Shown: positions 23,456 to 33,482 of the stretch, piece by piece
Numbering within the stretch: the first letter of the stretch is position 1
How the letters are laid out: the number at the start of each line of letters is the position of its first letter
Source of the DNA: a virus
Reading direction: 5' to 3' (one strand)
Virus record (IMG/VR): IMGVR_UViG_3300045977_000222
Location: 1 to 49,873 of that record
DNA length: 49,873 nucleotides
Made by a program: the position numbers and the translations under genes
The notes under the pieces: model-generated
What the model was told of the DNA's origin: nothing
Databases searched by the model: none
What the model saw: the letters and a program-made list of their open reading frames with translations, nothing else

Positions 23456-26400
23456 GTGGCGCAGCAGTCGTCGATCTTCGGCCCGGTCTTCCCAACGGAA
23501 GCCGAGCCGCCCGCCCCGGCGCCGAGCGCGCCCGGCGGACCCCTGCAGCTGCCGCCGTCGTCCATCTTCGGCGGTCCGGCCACCGATGAGCAGCTCGCGC
23601 AGCGCGTCGGCGAGGCGCGCACCGCGAGCCCCGACACCGCCGCCCGCATCTGGACCCTGCAGCAGAAGACCGGCCTGCCCGGGCCGGTCATTGCCGACCA
23701 TCTCGACGAGATCGAGCGCGAGGTCGCGCAGCGCAACTTCGATGCGGCGAAGTTCCGGCGGGAGAGCCCGCACCTCGCGGCGTGGCTGCAGGAGGACGAG
23801 CAGCAGGCGGCCATCGCCAACGATGACCTCGCCAACCTGGGCCTGCTCGAGTGGCTGGTCACGGCCCCGCAGCGGGCCTTCGCGCGCGGCCAGGCGCAGG
23901 TCGAACTGTCCCAGCTGCGGACTCGGATGCTGTTCGGGACGCCGCTCACGGCGGCGGAGCACCGGCGGCTGGCCGAGCTCAAGACCGCCATGGGGGCCGG
24001 CGGGGAGCTCGGCGTTGGCGATGCCTGGTTCCGAAAAGCCGTGACTGGAACATCCGAACTGCTGCCGATCCTGTGGGGCGGCACGCTCAAGGGCGCGGAA
24101 CGCGCCGCGATCGCCGGACCGACAGCAGGCACGATGGCGGCGATAGGGGCGCCGCTCACCGGACCGGCCACGATCTTCACCGTGCCAGCCATGACGGGGG
24201 GTGGCGTGGCGGCCGGGTTCCTGGCCGGCGGCGTGGAATTCGGGTTCCAGCTCGAGGCGGGCCTCGCCTACGACGAATTCCTCGACGTCAAGGATGAGCT
24301 CGGCCACACGATTGACCCCGAGGTCGCCCGCGTCGCCGCGATCGGGGTGGGCGTCGTCAATTCGGCCCTTGAGGCCTACGGCCTCGGCAAGCTCGCGGCT
24401 TTGCTCCCGGGTGGTAAGCAAGTCGTCGCGGCGTTCGCCCGCCCCGCCGTCAAGGCGGCACTCCGGTCCCCGACCGTCCGTGCCGCCTTGGCGAAGGCGG
24501 CGAAAGCCTACACCGGCAACCTGACGCTCGAGACGGCCGTTGAGCTAGTGCAGGAACTGTCCACGATTCTCGGGGGCGAAGCCGCGAAGGCCGCGAGCGG
24601 CGTGGAAGGGGCCACTGGGGAGGAGGTCGCCGGTCGGCTCAGCGAGACCGCCGTGCAGTCCGCGTTGTCGTTCACGCTGCTCTCGGCCGTGGGCCCGGCC
24701 GCCGGGGTCCGCGGCGACCTGCGGGCGGCCCGCCAGGCCGAGCACAACCAGACGTTCTTTACCGCCTTGGGCGAAGGCGTCGCGCAGTCGAAGACGGCCG
24801 GCCGCAGTCCGGACGCGGTGCAGTCGTTCCTCGCCAAGGCCACCAAGGACGGGCCGCTCGCCGACGTCTACGCGCCCGTCGAGAGCTGGACGACGTACTG
24901 GCAGTCCCAGAACCTCGACCCGGCCGAGATGGCGACGGAGGTCACGGGCGATAGCGAGGCCTACGCGCGCGCCGTGCGGGAAGGCACCGACCTGGTGATT
25001 CCGACCGCCCGGTATGCGGCGAAGCTCGCCGGCACCGAGCACAACGCCTTCTTCGCCCAGGAACTGCGCACCGATCCCAACGCGCCCAACTTCCGCGAGG
25101 CCAAAGCGATCCGCGCGGCCGTCGAGGCGCGCATGAAAGCCGCCGCGGCGGAAGCGGAGCAGACGCCGGACGCCTCAGCGGCACGCCAGGCGTTACTCAC
25201 CCAGCTCGAGGCGAAAGGCCTCGCGCCGGACGAGGCGGCCCGCGTGGCTGACCTGCACGGATCCATCGTCGGGGCGATCGGGGAGCGCGCCGGGCGGCCC
25301 GAGGCGGAGCTCGTCGCGGACTATCCGATTGCCGTCACCCGCCCGGGGTTCGAAGGGTTCGAAACGACCGAGCCGATGGGGGGCATTCCCCCCAGCACCG
25401 CCCCGGCCACTGAAACACCGGAGCAACGCGGCGCCCGCCGCGCCGGCCACTACGCGGCGCTGACGCGGTCGATTGTGCGCGACGCCGTTGCCCAGGACCC
25501 CAACGTCGACGTCGAGGCGCTGCAAGACCAGATTGCCTTCCGGCTCGCCATGCACGAAGCCGGGCAGGAGTCGCTGGCCGCGAGCGGCGAGGATCCCGGC
25601 AACCTGCTACGGGCGGTTGCCGCCGAAGGTGGGCTCTGGTGGGATCCGCGAACGGAAGGCGAACGCGGCGAAGTCGAGGACCTGATGGCGCGCGGGGTGG
25701 ATTCCCGGCAGCGCGCCTCGGTGCTCGATCCGAGAACGGGCAAACGGCGGGTGGTCGGGGCGCAAACGTGGCGGGGCGTCGCCGGGGTGTTCAAGGAGGG
25801 CGGCAAGTCGCCGGACGCCATGCTCGAGGCCTTGCGCCAGGACCCGCGGTTCGAACATCTCACCGATTTCCACGACCTGTTCGATGCCTTGGGGCGTGCG
25901 CTGTCCGAGCGCGCCGTGCAGGTCGATCCCAACCGGTTCCCAGGCACTGAGGACCTGGCGTCGCAGCTCGGCATCCGGCTGGGCGAGCGATGGTGGGAGC
26001 AGACCGGGCGCCGACGCACCGCAACGGCGGAGGATGTGGCCGCCGGCGAGGCGGGTGAGGTCGGTGATGCCGTCGAGACCGGCGAGGGCGATACGTCGTT
26101 CGACTTCTCGCAGGGAGCAGTCGAAGACCCGGCCTTGGTCGCCGCACGGGCGGCACGGGAGGAAGCACGGGCCAAGGTCGATCAGGTTGTCGAGGCGATT
26201 GACCGCGACACGCGGGCCAGTCACGTCGGGCAAATGTGGGGCGGGCCGGCGCCGCAGGCGGCCTCGTTGGGCGAGCTGGAAGGCAACGAGGCCTATCGGA
26301 CGGCGCGAGACGCCTACAAGTCGGCGGACGCCAGAGTGCAGCGGCTCGAGCGTGAGGCTCGGCGCGCCGCGCGTAGGCCGAGGCCGGCCGCCGCGGCGGC

Positions 26401-29400
26401 ACCGGACGCGGCGACCACGGCGCGGGCGACCGAGATCCGCGAGGCCATCCGGAGCGCGCCGCCGTCGGCGGACACCGAGCTCGCGCAGAGCCCCGGCCCG
26501 AAACGCGCGATTCCACAAGCGGCCATCGATGCGCTCGAGACGATTCGTAAACATGGGTTCGATGTCGAGCTGTACGACGACGAGGAGCGCGTGTGGCTCC
26601 TGTCGGATGCGACCCCCTCTGACCGTGGCCGGGGGTTCGGCAGGCAACGGGAACGTCGACCGCCGGCCGCGGCGGTCAAGGCGCTTGCGGTCATCAATAC
26701 GCTGCCAGAGCAGGACGTGATCCGGCTGATCACTGGTGATACCGCCGGGGAAACAGAACTCGCGCAGGGGCCCGCCGATGCGGCGCTGGCCGTCGAGGAC
26801 GTCGCGGCGCTTGATGCGATGGTGCCGAAGGTGGCCGAGGCGGGCCAGTTCCCACGCCGGCGCGACCTCAAGCTCCGGATGCAGGAGTTGGTGCAGCAGG
26901 CGGCCAAGGACGCCGGCATCACGCTCGATGCCTCGACGCCGGAGGGCCAGGCGTATCTCACCAGCATTGCGCTCCGCGACGTGCTGACGGCGCTTGAGGC
27001 CAACAGCAACGCCGTCGGCTGGTATGACGAGAAGACCCGGCAGGCGCTCGCGGTGGCGGCGCTCATCTATCCCGAGCTGAACACCGACGAGAACGCGCGC
27101 TTCGCGTTCACCTATGCGCTGGCGGTCTTCTCCAACGGCGTGGCGGTCGAGAAGAACTTCCAACTCGCGGACGACGCCTACGCCAAGTATCGGCGCACCG
27201 GGAAGATGCCCACGAACACCGGCATCGGCACGGCGAAGAAGCAGATGCGGGTCGCGACGGAACTGTTCAACGAGAAGGTCGCGCAGTGGGGTCTGCCGAC
27301 GTTCCGGCAGTTCATGGTGAGTCAGTTCACGGTCAGCGAACTGCGGCGCCTCGGCCTCGATGCGTCCGGCGAAGCGGCTGAGACGGAGGTGCGTGGCGCG
27401 GCGGTGATCGGGCCGAAGGTCGGTAACGGCTTCTTCAGCAACCTCAATGGGTTCTTCGATGCGCTCACGATGGACCGCTGGCTGCTCCGCACCTGGGGCC
27501 GGTGGACTGGGCAGCTGTTCTACGACACCACGGTGCTGGTGCCGGCGGGGCGGACCCGATTAGAAGCGGCGCTAGCGCGGATGCTCGCGCAGGCCCCCGC
27601 GCAGGCGCGCGTCTTCAGTGACATCGTGGACATGGACCTGGCGGCGATCACGACGGACGAGCAGTTCGACACGCTTGCCCAGGACATCCGCAAGGCGAGT
27701 GAAAAGCCGGCACTGCGGGACCGGATGTCGGCGACCGCCATCGGCGATGAGGTCCGGCGGGCGGGCAACAACCTGGGCGCCCATCTCGATGGGCAAAAGG
27801 AAACGCCCGAGAATCCCGTCGAACGTGCCCAGATCCGTGCGGTCTTTTCGGAGGTCCTCGCGCAGCTGCATCAGGTCGGTTATGCTGGAATGACCATCGC
27901 GGATCTGCAGGCGCTCCTCTGGTATGCAGAGCGGCGCTTGTACGATGCCGGCACCTCCGAAGAGGACGTGTCGGCCGGATACGAAGACCTGGAGGCCCCC
28001 GATTATGCCAACGCGGCGAGCAACCTCGCGCGCTCCAAAGGAATCAGCGACGCGGCCATCAATGGCGCAGTGGCTGGCGAAACCGCGCGACGCGGTCAAC
28101 CCGCTCAGCGCCCAGGAACTGGCGGACGAGGACCTGGTGCAGCGCAAGCCGCGCAGCATGGCGCAGGGACAGCAGGACAAGCAGCTCGTCGAGGATTTAC
28201 TCCAGCGGAACGCGAGGCCTTCCTCGCCCGCTACGCCAAACCTCCCCACCGACGCGCCGTCCACCTAACCCCGACGCTCGAGCGCGAAGCTCGGGCGACC
28301 CTCGAATACGCGCAAGGGCGCAAGGGCACCCGCGGCCAGCGCGGCTTTATCAAGTTCGCCGGCGGCCGTGGGCCGCGCCGCTTCGAGATCGGGCTCCTCA
28401 AGACTGCCGACCCCTCAACGCTCCTCCACGAGCTCGGGCACTTCTACCTCGAGGTGCTCGGCGACCTAGCCGATGGGCTGGCGGCGCAGGACCCGGCGAC
28501 CCTCAGCGACACGCAGCAGCGACTGGTTGCGGACTACCAGGCCTTCCTGCAGTTCCTCGGCGTCGAGAGCCGCGACGCCATCACGACCGAGCACCACGAA
28601 AAGTTCGCGCGCGCGTTCGAAGCCTACCTCTACGAAGGCAAGGCACCATCGGTCGAGTTGCGCTCCGCGTTCGCGTCCTTCGCCGCCTGGCTGACCCGGG
28701 TGTATCGCTCGATCCGGGCGCTCGACGTCGAGTTGAGCCCAGAGGTGCGCCAGTTGTTCGACCGGCTGGCGGCGACGGACGAGGCGATTGCGGCGGCCCA
28801 GAGCGAGGCGGAGGTCTCGCCGCTCTTCACCGATGCCGAGTCGGCCGGCATGACCGAGCTCGAATTCGCGGCCTACCAGGACGAGGTGCGCGAGGCGCAC
28901 GACCGCGAGCATGAGATCGTCCGGACGAAGGTCCTGGCGGACCTGAAACGCGCCGACCAGGCGTGGTGGACGAAAGCCAAGGACGCGATGACCGCCACGG
29001 TCACGGCGGAACTGCAGCAGGACCCGGTCTACCGGGCGATGAGCGTCATGCGGACCGGCGCCTATCCGGACGGCACACCGTTCGTTGAAGGCGAAGACCC
29101 GCCCGTGCCGATCAAGCTCTCGCGCGCGTCCCTCGTCGCGCACTACGGCAAGGACATCCTCGCCCGCCTGCCGCGGCCGTATCTCTACGCGAAAGACTCC
29201 GGCATCACGGCCGATGCCGCGGCCGAGAACTTCTGGTTCTCGAGCGGGGACGAGCTGCTCAAGGCCATCATCGAGGCGGTGCCGTTTGGTGAGATGGTCG
29301 CCCGCGAAGTCGATCGCCGGATGACGGCGGAATACGGCGACATCTTCACCGATGGCCGGCTTGAGGCCGAAGCGGCGGCGATTGTCCAAGGTGGCGAGCA

Positions 29401-32137
29401 CCGGCAGCGGATCGTGCAGGCCGAGCTCAAGGCGCTGACCAAGGGGCTGGCGCGGTCGACCATTCCGTCGGCCGCCGTGCTGAACGAAGCAGCGCGGCGC
29501 CAAGTAGCGGCGACGAAGATCCGCGACCTGCGCCCGGGCCTGCATCTGCAGGCGGCACGCCGGGCCTCCAAGCAGGCGTTCGAACTGATGGCGACCGGGC
29601 AGGACCGCGCCGGCGCGGTGCGGGCGAAGTTGCAGGAGCTCATCAACCTGGCGCTCTACCGCGAAGCGCGCGACACCCTCGAGCGCGTCGAGTCGATGCG
29701 CCGGACGATGCGCGGCTACCGGTCGACCACCGCGCGCCAGCGGTTCGGCAAAGCCGGGGCCGACTACCTCACCCAGATCGATGCCCTGCTCGACCGCTAC
29801 GAGCTGGCGCGCGTCACGCAGAAGGAGCTGGCGGGGCGCGTCACACTGGCGGCGTTCGTCGACGCGCAGCAGAAGGCAGACATCCCGATCGAGATCCCGC
29901 AGACCCTGCTCAATGAGGCCCGCCGCATCAACTACCTCGACGTCCCAGTCGGCGAGTTCACCGACGTGTATGACGCGGTCGAGCACCTCGCGAGACTCTC
30001 GCGGCTCAAGAACGAGCTCCTGAAGGCGGCCAAGCGGCGCACGTTCGAAGAGGCGCGCGACACCCTGGTCGGCTCCATCCTGCTCCACAACGACAAGCAG
30101 CCCACGAAGGTGGAGTTCCGGCCGGAGGACGAGCGGCGGGATTTCATCAACGACACGTTCGCTTCGCACACCAAGCTCGCCATCCACGCCCGGGCGCTCG
30201 ACGGGTTCGAGGACGGCGGCGAGATGTGGGAGCAGATCATCCGCCCCATCAACGAGGCGGGCGACGCCGAAGCGGTGATGCGCGAGGACGCCATCACGCG
30301 GATGGCGGCCCTCTTCAAGCAGGCCTATCCGGGGCTCGAGCTCGGGCGACTCAACCGGAAACTCTTCATCAAGGAGATCGGCACCAGCCTCTCAAAAGAG
30401 GGGCGTCTGCTGGTGGCGCTCAACTGGGGCAACGAGGACAACCGGCAGCGGCTCCTCAACGATCCGAAGCGCCAGTGGAATGCGGCCCAGATCCAAGCCA
30501 TTCTCGAAACGCTCGACCGCCGCGACTGGGAATTCGTGCAGGGCGTGTGGGACTACGTCGACTCGTTCTGGCCGGCGATCGAAGCCAAGCAGAAGCGGGT
30601 CGTCGGGCTGGCACCGGAGAAGGTCGTCGCGACGCCGGTCGATACGAAGTTCGGGCAGTTCCGGGGCGGGTATTTCCCGATCAACTACGACGGCCGGCTG
30701 GTCGCGCGCGCCGGTGTGCTGAAGGAAACCGGCGAGGCGACGCTGAAGACCTTCGCGGCCTACGTGTCCGCGACGACGCGCCGGGGCCATACGCAGGCGC
30801 GCATCGACAACGTCAAGATGGCGGTGCGGCTCGACTTCTCGGTGCTCTTCAACCACGTCGACCAGGTCATTCACGACCTCACGCACCACGAAATGCTGAT
30901 CGACGTAAACCGCCTGCTCGAGGACCGCGACGTGCAGGCGGCGATCGTCGACACGCGCGGACACCAGGTGTATCGCCAGTTTGTCAATGGCCTCGAGGAC
31001 ATCGCCATGGGCGCGGCTCCAGCGAAAAACTGGGGAGAGCGCGCGGCTAATTTCGCTCGCGGCGGCACACAGGTCGCCCTGCTCGGCCTCAACTTCTGGA
31101 CGGCGCTGCAGCAGCCGCTCGGGCTCTTCAACGGCATGTTTCAAGTCGGGCCCAAGTGGGTCATCCGCGGGATGAAACGCTGGCTCCGCGATGCGGCGAC
31201 GATGCAGTCCACGCTCCAGTGGATCCACACCAAGTCGGCGTTCATGAAAGATCGCGCGACCGGCGGCGCCACGCAGGACCTGCAGGATCTGCGGGCGACG
31301 TTGTCACGCCCGAATAGTTACTTCGATGTCCTGGTGCGAACCGCCACGAAAGACAAAGTCACGCAGCAGAACATTCTCAATTCGTTTCTCTGGCACATTA
31401 CCCAGGCGCAGAAGATCGCGGACGTGCCGACGTGGATCGGGGCGTACGAGAAGCACATGGCGCAGGGGGATCAGACGCTGTCGGTGGAGGCGCTCGAGGC
31501 GCGTGCGGTCGCGCTCGCCGACCAGGCCGTGCGCGATGCGCAGGGGAGCGGGCGCATCAGCGATCTGGCGCAGGTCCAGCGCGGAGGACCGATCTTCAAG
31601 TTGTTCATGACGTTCTACAGCTACGGGAACGTGCTCTTTAATCAGACGGTCGAGGCCTACGGCCGGACTGAACCGTCGCTGAAGCGGCCGGGCAACGCGG
31701 CGGCGTTCATCGGGCACCTCTCGTTGCTCTACGCCTTCCCGGCGCTGGGATTGGTGGTGATGTCGCGCGCGCTCGGCCGCTCGGGCGGCGAGGACGACGA
31801 CGAGCCGGTCGTCGTCGAGTTCGGGAAAGAGATGCTCTCGGCGGCGCTCAACACGATGATCGTGGTCCGCGAGTTCGGCGGCCTGCTGCAGGAGGGCGTC
31901 CGCGGGTATGCCGGGCCAGCGGGCACCCGGATCTTTCAACAGGGCTACGCGCTCGTCCGCCAGATCGAGCAGGGCGAGGTCGATGAGGGCCTCGTCGGGG
32001 CGGCGACCAACGTTGCCGGCATCATCTTCCGGTTCCCGGCTACCCAGGTGCAACGCACCGTCGAGGGGTTCATGGCGCTGCAGGAAGGGCGGACCCGCAA
32101 CCCGGCGGCGCTCTTGGTTGGCCCGCCGCGCGACTGA
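23456..32137 (+). CDS. Giant polyvalent ejection protein with HELGH zincin motif, 2893 aa
   Basis: GTG 23456 lies 2 nt after the previous stop. Residues 1-130: a Pro-rich start then RVGEARTASPDTAARIWTLQ. About 216-265: a Gly/Ala-rich hydrophobic stretch that could enter membranes. 642-1643: a unique central part including a globular segment at about 1131-1355. 1645-1662: LLKTADPSTLLHELGHF, a zinc-metallopeptidase HExxH (His1658, Glu1659, His1662). 1700-2700: long conserved helical regions. The end is amphipathic with an acidic EDDDE loop near 2778. This is the class of phage large polyvalent proteins delivered with DNA. Residues 1644-2769 are encoded by a segment repeated in the gene at 42809. 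Confidence 0.85.
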   Translation: MAQQSSIFGPVFPTEAEPPAPAPSAPGGPLQLPPSSIFGGPATDEQLAQRVGEARTASPDTAARIWTLQQKTGLPGPVIADHLDEIEREVAQRNFDAAKFRRESPHLAAWLQEDEQQAAIANDDLANLGLLEWLVTAPQRAFARGQAQVELSQLRTRMLFGTPLTAAEHRRLAELKTAMGAGGELGVGDAWFRKAVTGTSELLPILWGGTLKGAERAAIAGPTAGTMAAIGAPLTGPATIFTVPAMTGGGVAAGFLAGGVEFGFQLEAGLAYDEFLDVKDELGHTIDPEVARVAAIGVGVVNSALEAYGLGKLAALLPGGKQVVAAFARPAVKAALRSPTVRAALAKAAKAYTGNLTLETAVELVQELSTILGGEAAKAASGVEGATGEEVAGRLSETAVQSALSFTLLSAVGPAAGVRGDLRAARQAEHNQTFFTALGEGVAQSKTAGRSPDAVQSFLAKATKDGPLADVYAPVESWTTYWQSQNLDPAEMATEVTGDSEAYARAVREGTDLVIPTARYAAKLAGTEHNAFFAQELRTDPNAPNFREAKAIRAAVEARMKAAAAEAEQTPDASAARQALLTQLEAKGLAPDEAARVADLHGSIVGAIGERAGRPEAELVADYPIAVTRPGFEGFETTEPMGGIPPSTAPATETPEQRGARRAGHYAALTRSIVRDAVAQDPNVDVEALQDQIAFRLAMHEAGQESLAASGEDPGNLLRAVAAEGGLWWDPRTEGERGEVEDLMARGVDSRQRASVLDPRTGKRRVVGAQTWRGVAGVFKEGGKSPDAMLEALRQDPRFEHLTDFHDLFDALGRALSERAVQVDPNRFPGTEDLASQLGIRLGERWWEQTGRRRTATAEDVAAGEAGEVGDAVETGEGDTSFDFSQGAVEDPALVAARAAREEARAKVDQVVEAIDRDTRASHVGQMWGGPAPQAASLGELEGNEAYRTARDAYKSADARVQRLEREARRAARRPRPAAAAAPDAATTARATEIREAIRSAPPSADTELAQSPGPKRAIPQAAIDALETIRKHGFDVELYDDEERVWLLSDATPSDRGRGFGRQRERRPPAAAVKALAVINTLPEQDVIRLITGDTAGETELAQGPADAALAVEDVAALDAMVPKVAEAGQFPRRRDLKLRMQELVQQAAKDAGITLDASTPEGQAYLTSIALRDVLTALEANSNAVGWYDEKTRQALAVAALIYPELNTDENARFAFTYALAVFSNGVAVEKNFQLADDAYAKYRRTGKMPTNTGIGTAKKQMRVATELFNEKVAQWGLPTFRQFMVSQFTVSELRRLGLDASGEAAETEVRGAAVIGPKVGNGFFSNLNGFFDALTMDRWLLRTWGRWTGQLFYDTTVLVPAGRTRLEAALARMLAQAPAQARVFSDIVDMDLAAITTDEQFDTLAQDIRKASEKPALRDRMSATAIGDEVRRAGNNLGAHLDGQKETPENPVERAQIRAVFSEVLAQLHQVGYAGMTIADLQALLWYAERRLYDAGTSEEDVSAGYEDLEAPDYANAASNLARSKGISDAAINGAVAGETARRGQPAQRPGTGGRGPGAAQAAQHGAGTAGQAARRGFTPAEREAFLARYAKPPHRRAVHLTPTLEREARATLEYAQGRKGTRGQRGFIKFAGGRGPRRFEIGLLKTADPSTLLHELGHFYLEVLGDLADGLAAQDPATLSDTQQRLVADYQAFLQFLGVESRDAITTEHHEKFARAFEAYLYEGKAPSVELRSAFASFAAWLTRVYRSIRALDVELSPEVRQLFDRLAATDEAIAAAQSEAEVSPLFTDAESAGMTELEFAAYQDEVREAHDREHEIVRTKVLADLKRADQAWWTKAKDAMTATVTAELQQDPVYRAMSVMRTGAYPDGTPFVEGEDPPVPIKLSRASLVAHYGKDILARLPRPYLYAKDSGITADAAAENFWFSSGDELLKAIIEAVPFGEMVAREVDRRMTAEYGDIFTDGRLEAEAAAIVQGGEHRQRIVQAELKALTKGLARSTIPSAAVLNEAARRQVAATKIRDLRPGLHLQAARRASKQAFELMATGQDRAGAVRAKLQELINLALYREARDTLERVESMRRTMRGYRSTTARQRFGKAGADYLTQIDALLDRYELARVTQKELAGRVTLAAFVDAQQKADIPIEIPQTLLNEARRINYLDVPVGEFTDVYDAVEHLARLSRLKNELLKAAKRRTFEEARDTLVGSILLHNDKQPTKVEFRPEDERRDFINDTFASHTKLAIHARALDGFEDGGEMWEQIIRPINEAGDAEAVMREDAITRMAALFKQAYPGLELGRLNRKLFIKEIGTSLSKEGRLLVALNWGNEDNRQRLLNDPKRQWNAAQIQAILETLDRRDWEFVQGVWDYVDSFWPAIEAKQKRVVGLAPEKVVATPVDTKFGQFRGGYFPINYDGRLVARAGVLKETGEATLKTFAAYVSATTRRGHTQARIDNVKMAVRLDFSVLFNHVDQVIHDLTHHEMLIDVNRLLEDRDVQAAIVDTRGHQVYRQFVNGLEDIAMGAAPAKNWGERAANFARGGTQVALLGLNFWTALQQPLGLFNGMFQVGPKWVIRGMKRWLRDAATMQSTLQWIHTKSAFMKDRATGGATQDLQDLRATLSRPNSYFDVLVRTATKDKVTQQNILNSFLWHITQAQKIADVPTWIGAYEKHMAQGDQTLSVEALEARAVALADQAVRDAQGSGRISDLAQVQRGGPIFKLFMTFYSYGNVLFNQTVEAYGRTEPSLKRPGNAAAFIGHLSLLYAFPALGLVVMSRALGRSGGEDDDEPVVVEFGKEMLSAALNTMIVVREFGGLLQEGVRGYAGPAGTRIFQQGYALVRQIEQGEVDEGLVGAATNVAGIIFRFPATQVQRTVEGFMALQEGRTRNPAALLVGPPRD
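28386..31764 (+). repeat. 3,379-bp direct repeat, copy 1
   Basis: This segment inside the 2893-aa gene matches 45114-48492 at a constant offset of 16,728. Starting at AGATCGGGC and ending just before the GTCGCGCGC/GTCACGGGC difference, I found no mismatch by eye, and conceptual translations of both strands agree through the segment. The flanks are only about three-quarters similar (left edge of homology and right tail). It encodes the zincin motif and downstream helical domains. Confidence 0.9.
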
Positions 32138-32147
32138 GACTTGGTCA

Positions 32148-32169
32148 AGTGTTCAGTTAACTGAACACT
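32148..32169. promoter_or_regulatory. 22-bp perfect palindrome upstream of 32185
   Basis: AGTGTTCAGTT followed immediately by its exact reverse complement, centred between 32158 and 32159. It sits between the giant gene stop (32137) and the ribosome-binding site (GAAGGAG, 32170-32176) of the next gene. As RNA it could fold into a 9-bp stem with a TTAA loop (terminator, processing site). As DNA it is a classic dimer operator. No U-tract follows. Confidence 0.6.
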
Positions 32170-32184
32170 AGAAGGAGCAACGCC

Positions 32185-32844
32185 ATGGCGATGACACAGG
32201 ACCGCGCGACCGACCGTGATCCCGGCACGATGTCCGTCACCGAGATTGACCGCGAAGTCGCCTCGTTGACGACCGCCCTCGACACCGTGACTGACGTGGC
32301 GACGGCGACGGCGTATGAGCGCCGCCGCGAGGCGCTCGTGCGGGCGCGGGGCCTGGCCGCCGTGCGCGAGCGCGCGCACGCACGGCTACGACAGGCCGAA
32401 GAGGCCCAAGAGGCCCGCGAGGTGTTCGACCGCGTCGCCGCCGAAGTCCCGCCGCTGTTGCGCACGCAGGCGCAGGCCCTCGATGCGTGGGTGCGCGAGG
32501 GCAAGGCGTTGCGCGCGGCCTTGAGGGAGACGGTCTTGCGGTTCGCCGAGGTCCAGGACGTGCTCGTCCCGGCGCCGGTCGGACGCGAGATGCATCTGCC
32601 CCAACTCTTCGAACGGCTCCTCGCGATCGACCAGCCCCTCGAAGAGTGCTTGGCGCGCCAGGGCGTGCTCACGCACATCGTCTTGCCCGCGCTCGCGCGC
32701 GATCCCGCGCTGAGCATCGAGCGCCACGTCGTCTGGCGGGTGGAGAAACTCCTCAACGACATGTGGCCGCGCCTGCCGGCAGCCCCGAGTCCTGACGACG
32801 ACGAGGACGAGGCGGCTGGACAACGGGGAGGGGAGACACGATGA
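32185..32844 (+). CDS. Hypothetical coiled-coil protein, 219 aa
   Basis: ATG 32185 has GAAGGAG 9 nt upstream. Residues 15-110 are a charged, heptad-like helix (TEIDREVASLTTALDTVTDV, RARGLAAVRERAHARLRQAE). The C-terminal part is a helical bundle ending in an acidic tail (PDDDEDEAAG). No enzymatic motif. It may be an internal virion or assembly protein because it follows the giant ejection protein, but this is positional inference. Confidence 0.65.
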   Translation: MAMTQDRATDRDPGTMSVTEIDREVASLTTALDTVTDVATATAYERRREALVRARGLAAVRERAHARLRQAEEAQEAREVFDRVAAEVPPLLRTQAQALDAWVREGKALRAALRETVLRFAEVQDVLVPAPVGREMHLPQLFERLLAIDQPLEECLARQGVLTHIVLPALARDPALSIERHVVWRVEKLLNDMWPRLPAAPSPDDDEDEAAGQRGGETR

Positions 32845-33470
32845 CAGACCCGGTCACGACGCACACCGCCACGACGACGACCGCACCGCAGAAATCGCCC
32901 GCCGAGGTGCTGTTCCCTGACCAGCCCGTGGCGTCGCCAGACCCGGAGCCGGTGGGCGGGCTGCGGGCATGGTCGCCAAACATGAGTGACCTCGACACCT
33001 TCGGGCGCGACCACCCTGCGCCGCGGGAAATGTTCAGCCCGGAAACCGCCCTCGCGCCGACCATGCGGCAGCGCGAAGCCGAGCTGATGGAGGTGCTGGA
33101 CTTGGGCCAGGTCGAGCGGGTCGCGCGGCACCGGGAATTCGTCGCGACGGTGCGGGACAGCGGCCTGGACGCGGCCACGACGGGGATCGGGCTCTACACC
33201 GCGATGACGGATGCGCAGCTCGCGGTCGCGCGCGGCGAAGTTCCCGACGATGCCACCACGGCGGCCGTGTATGCGGACCTCAACCGCCAGCTGCGCGTGG
33301 ATTTCGGCGCCGAGCGGGGCGAACGGATCGCCCGCGCCGTCGGGGCCTTCGTGAAGGCCCATGCGGGGCTCCAGCGCGTGCTGGTCACCCCCGGCATCGA
33401 AACCCGGGCCACGTTCCGCCAGGCGTTCGAACAGATCATCGACCACGTCCGCCGGCAACAGCACCTGTAA
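32841..33470 (+). CDS. Hypothetical phage protein, 209 aa
   Basis: The ATG is in an ATGA overlap with the previous gene. A Thr/Pro-rich disordered N-terminus (about 1-60) is followed by a helical domain (REAELMEVLDLGQVERVARH, LYTAMTDAQLAVARGE) ending in AFEQIIDHVRRQQ. No family is recognised. It is translated with the coiled-coil protein and precedes the small terminase. Confidence 0.65.
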   Translation: MTDPVTTHTATTTTAPQKSPAEVLFPDQPVASPDPEPVGGLRAWSPNMSDLDTFGRDHPAPREMFSPETALAPTMRQREAELMEVLDLGQVERVARHREFVATVRDSGLDAATTGIGLYTAMTDAQLAVARGEVPDDATTAAVYADLNRQLRVDFGAERGERIARAVGAFVKAHAGLQRVLVTPGIETRATFRQAFEQIIDHVRRQQHL

Positions 33471-33482
33471 CGTCGAGGGCGC

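Noticed and set aside
28080-28268. Alternative plus frame inside the giant gene reading VNPLSAQELADEDLVQRKPR
   Set aside because: It looks protein-like, but the giant gene continues in its own frame through the conserved zincin region, and the alternative has no clear start.
28466-30187. 573-aa minus-strand frame inside the giant gene, repeated at 45194-46915
   Set aside because: Antisense shadow of the duplicated segment. It is identical in both copies only because the DNA is identical.
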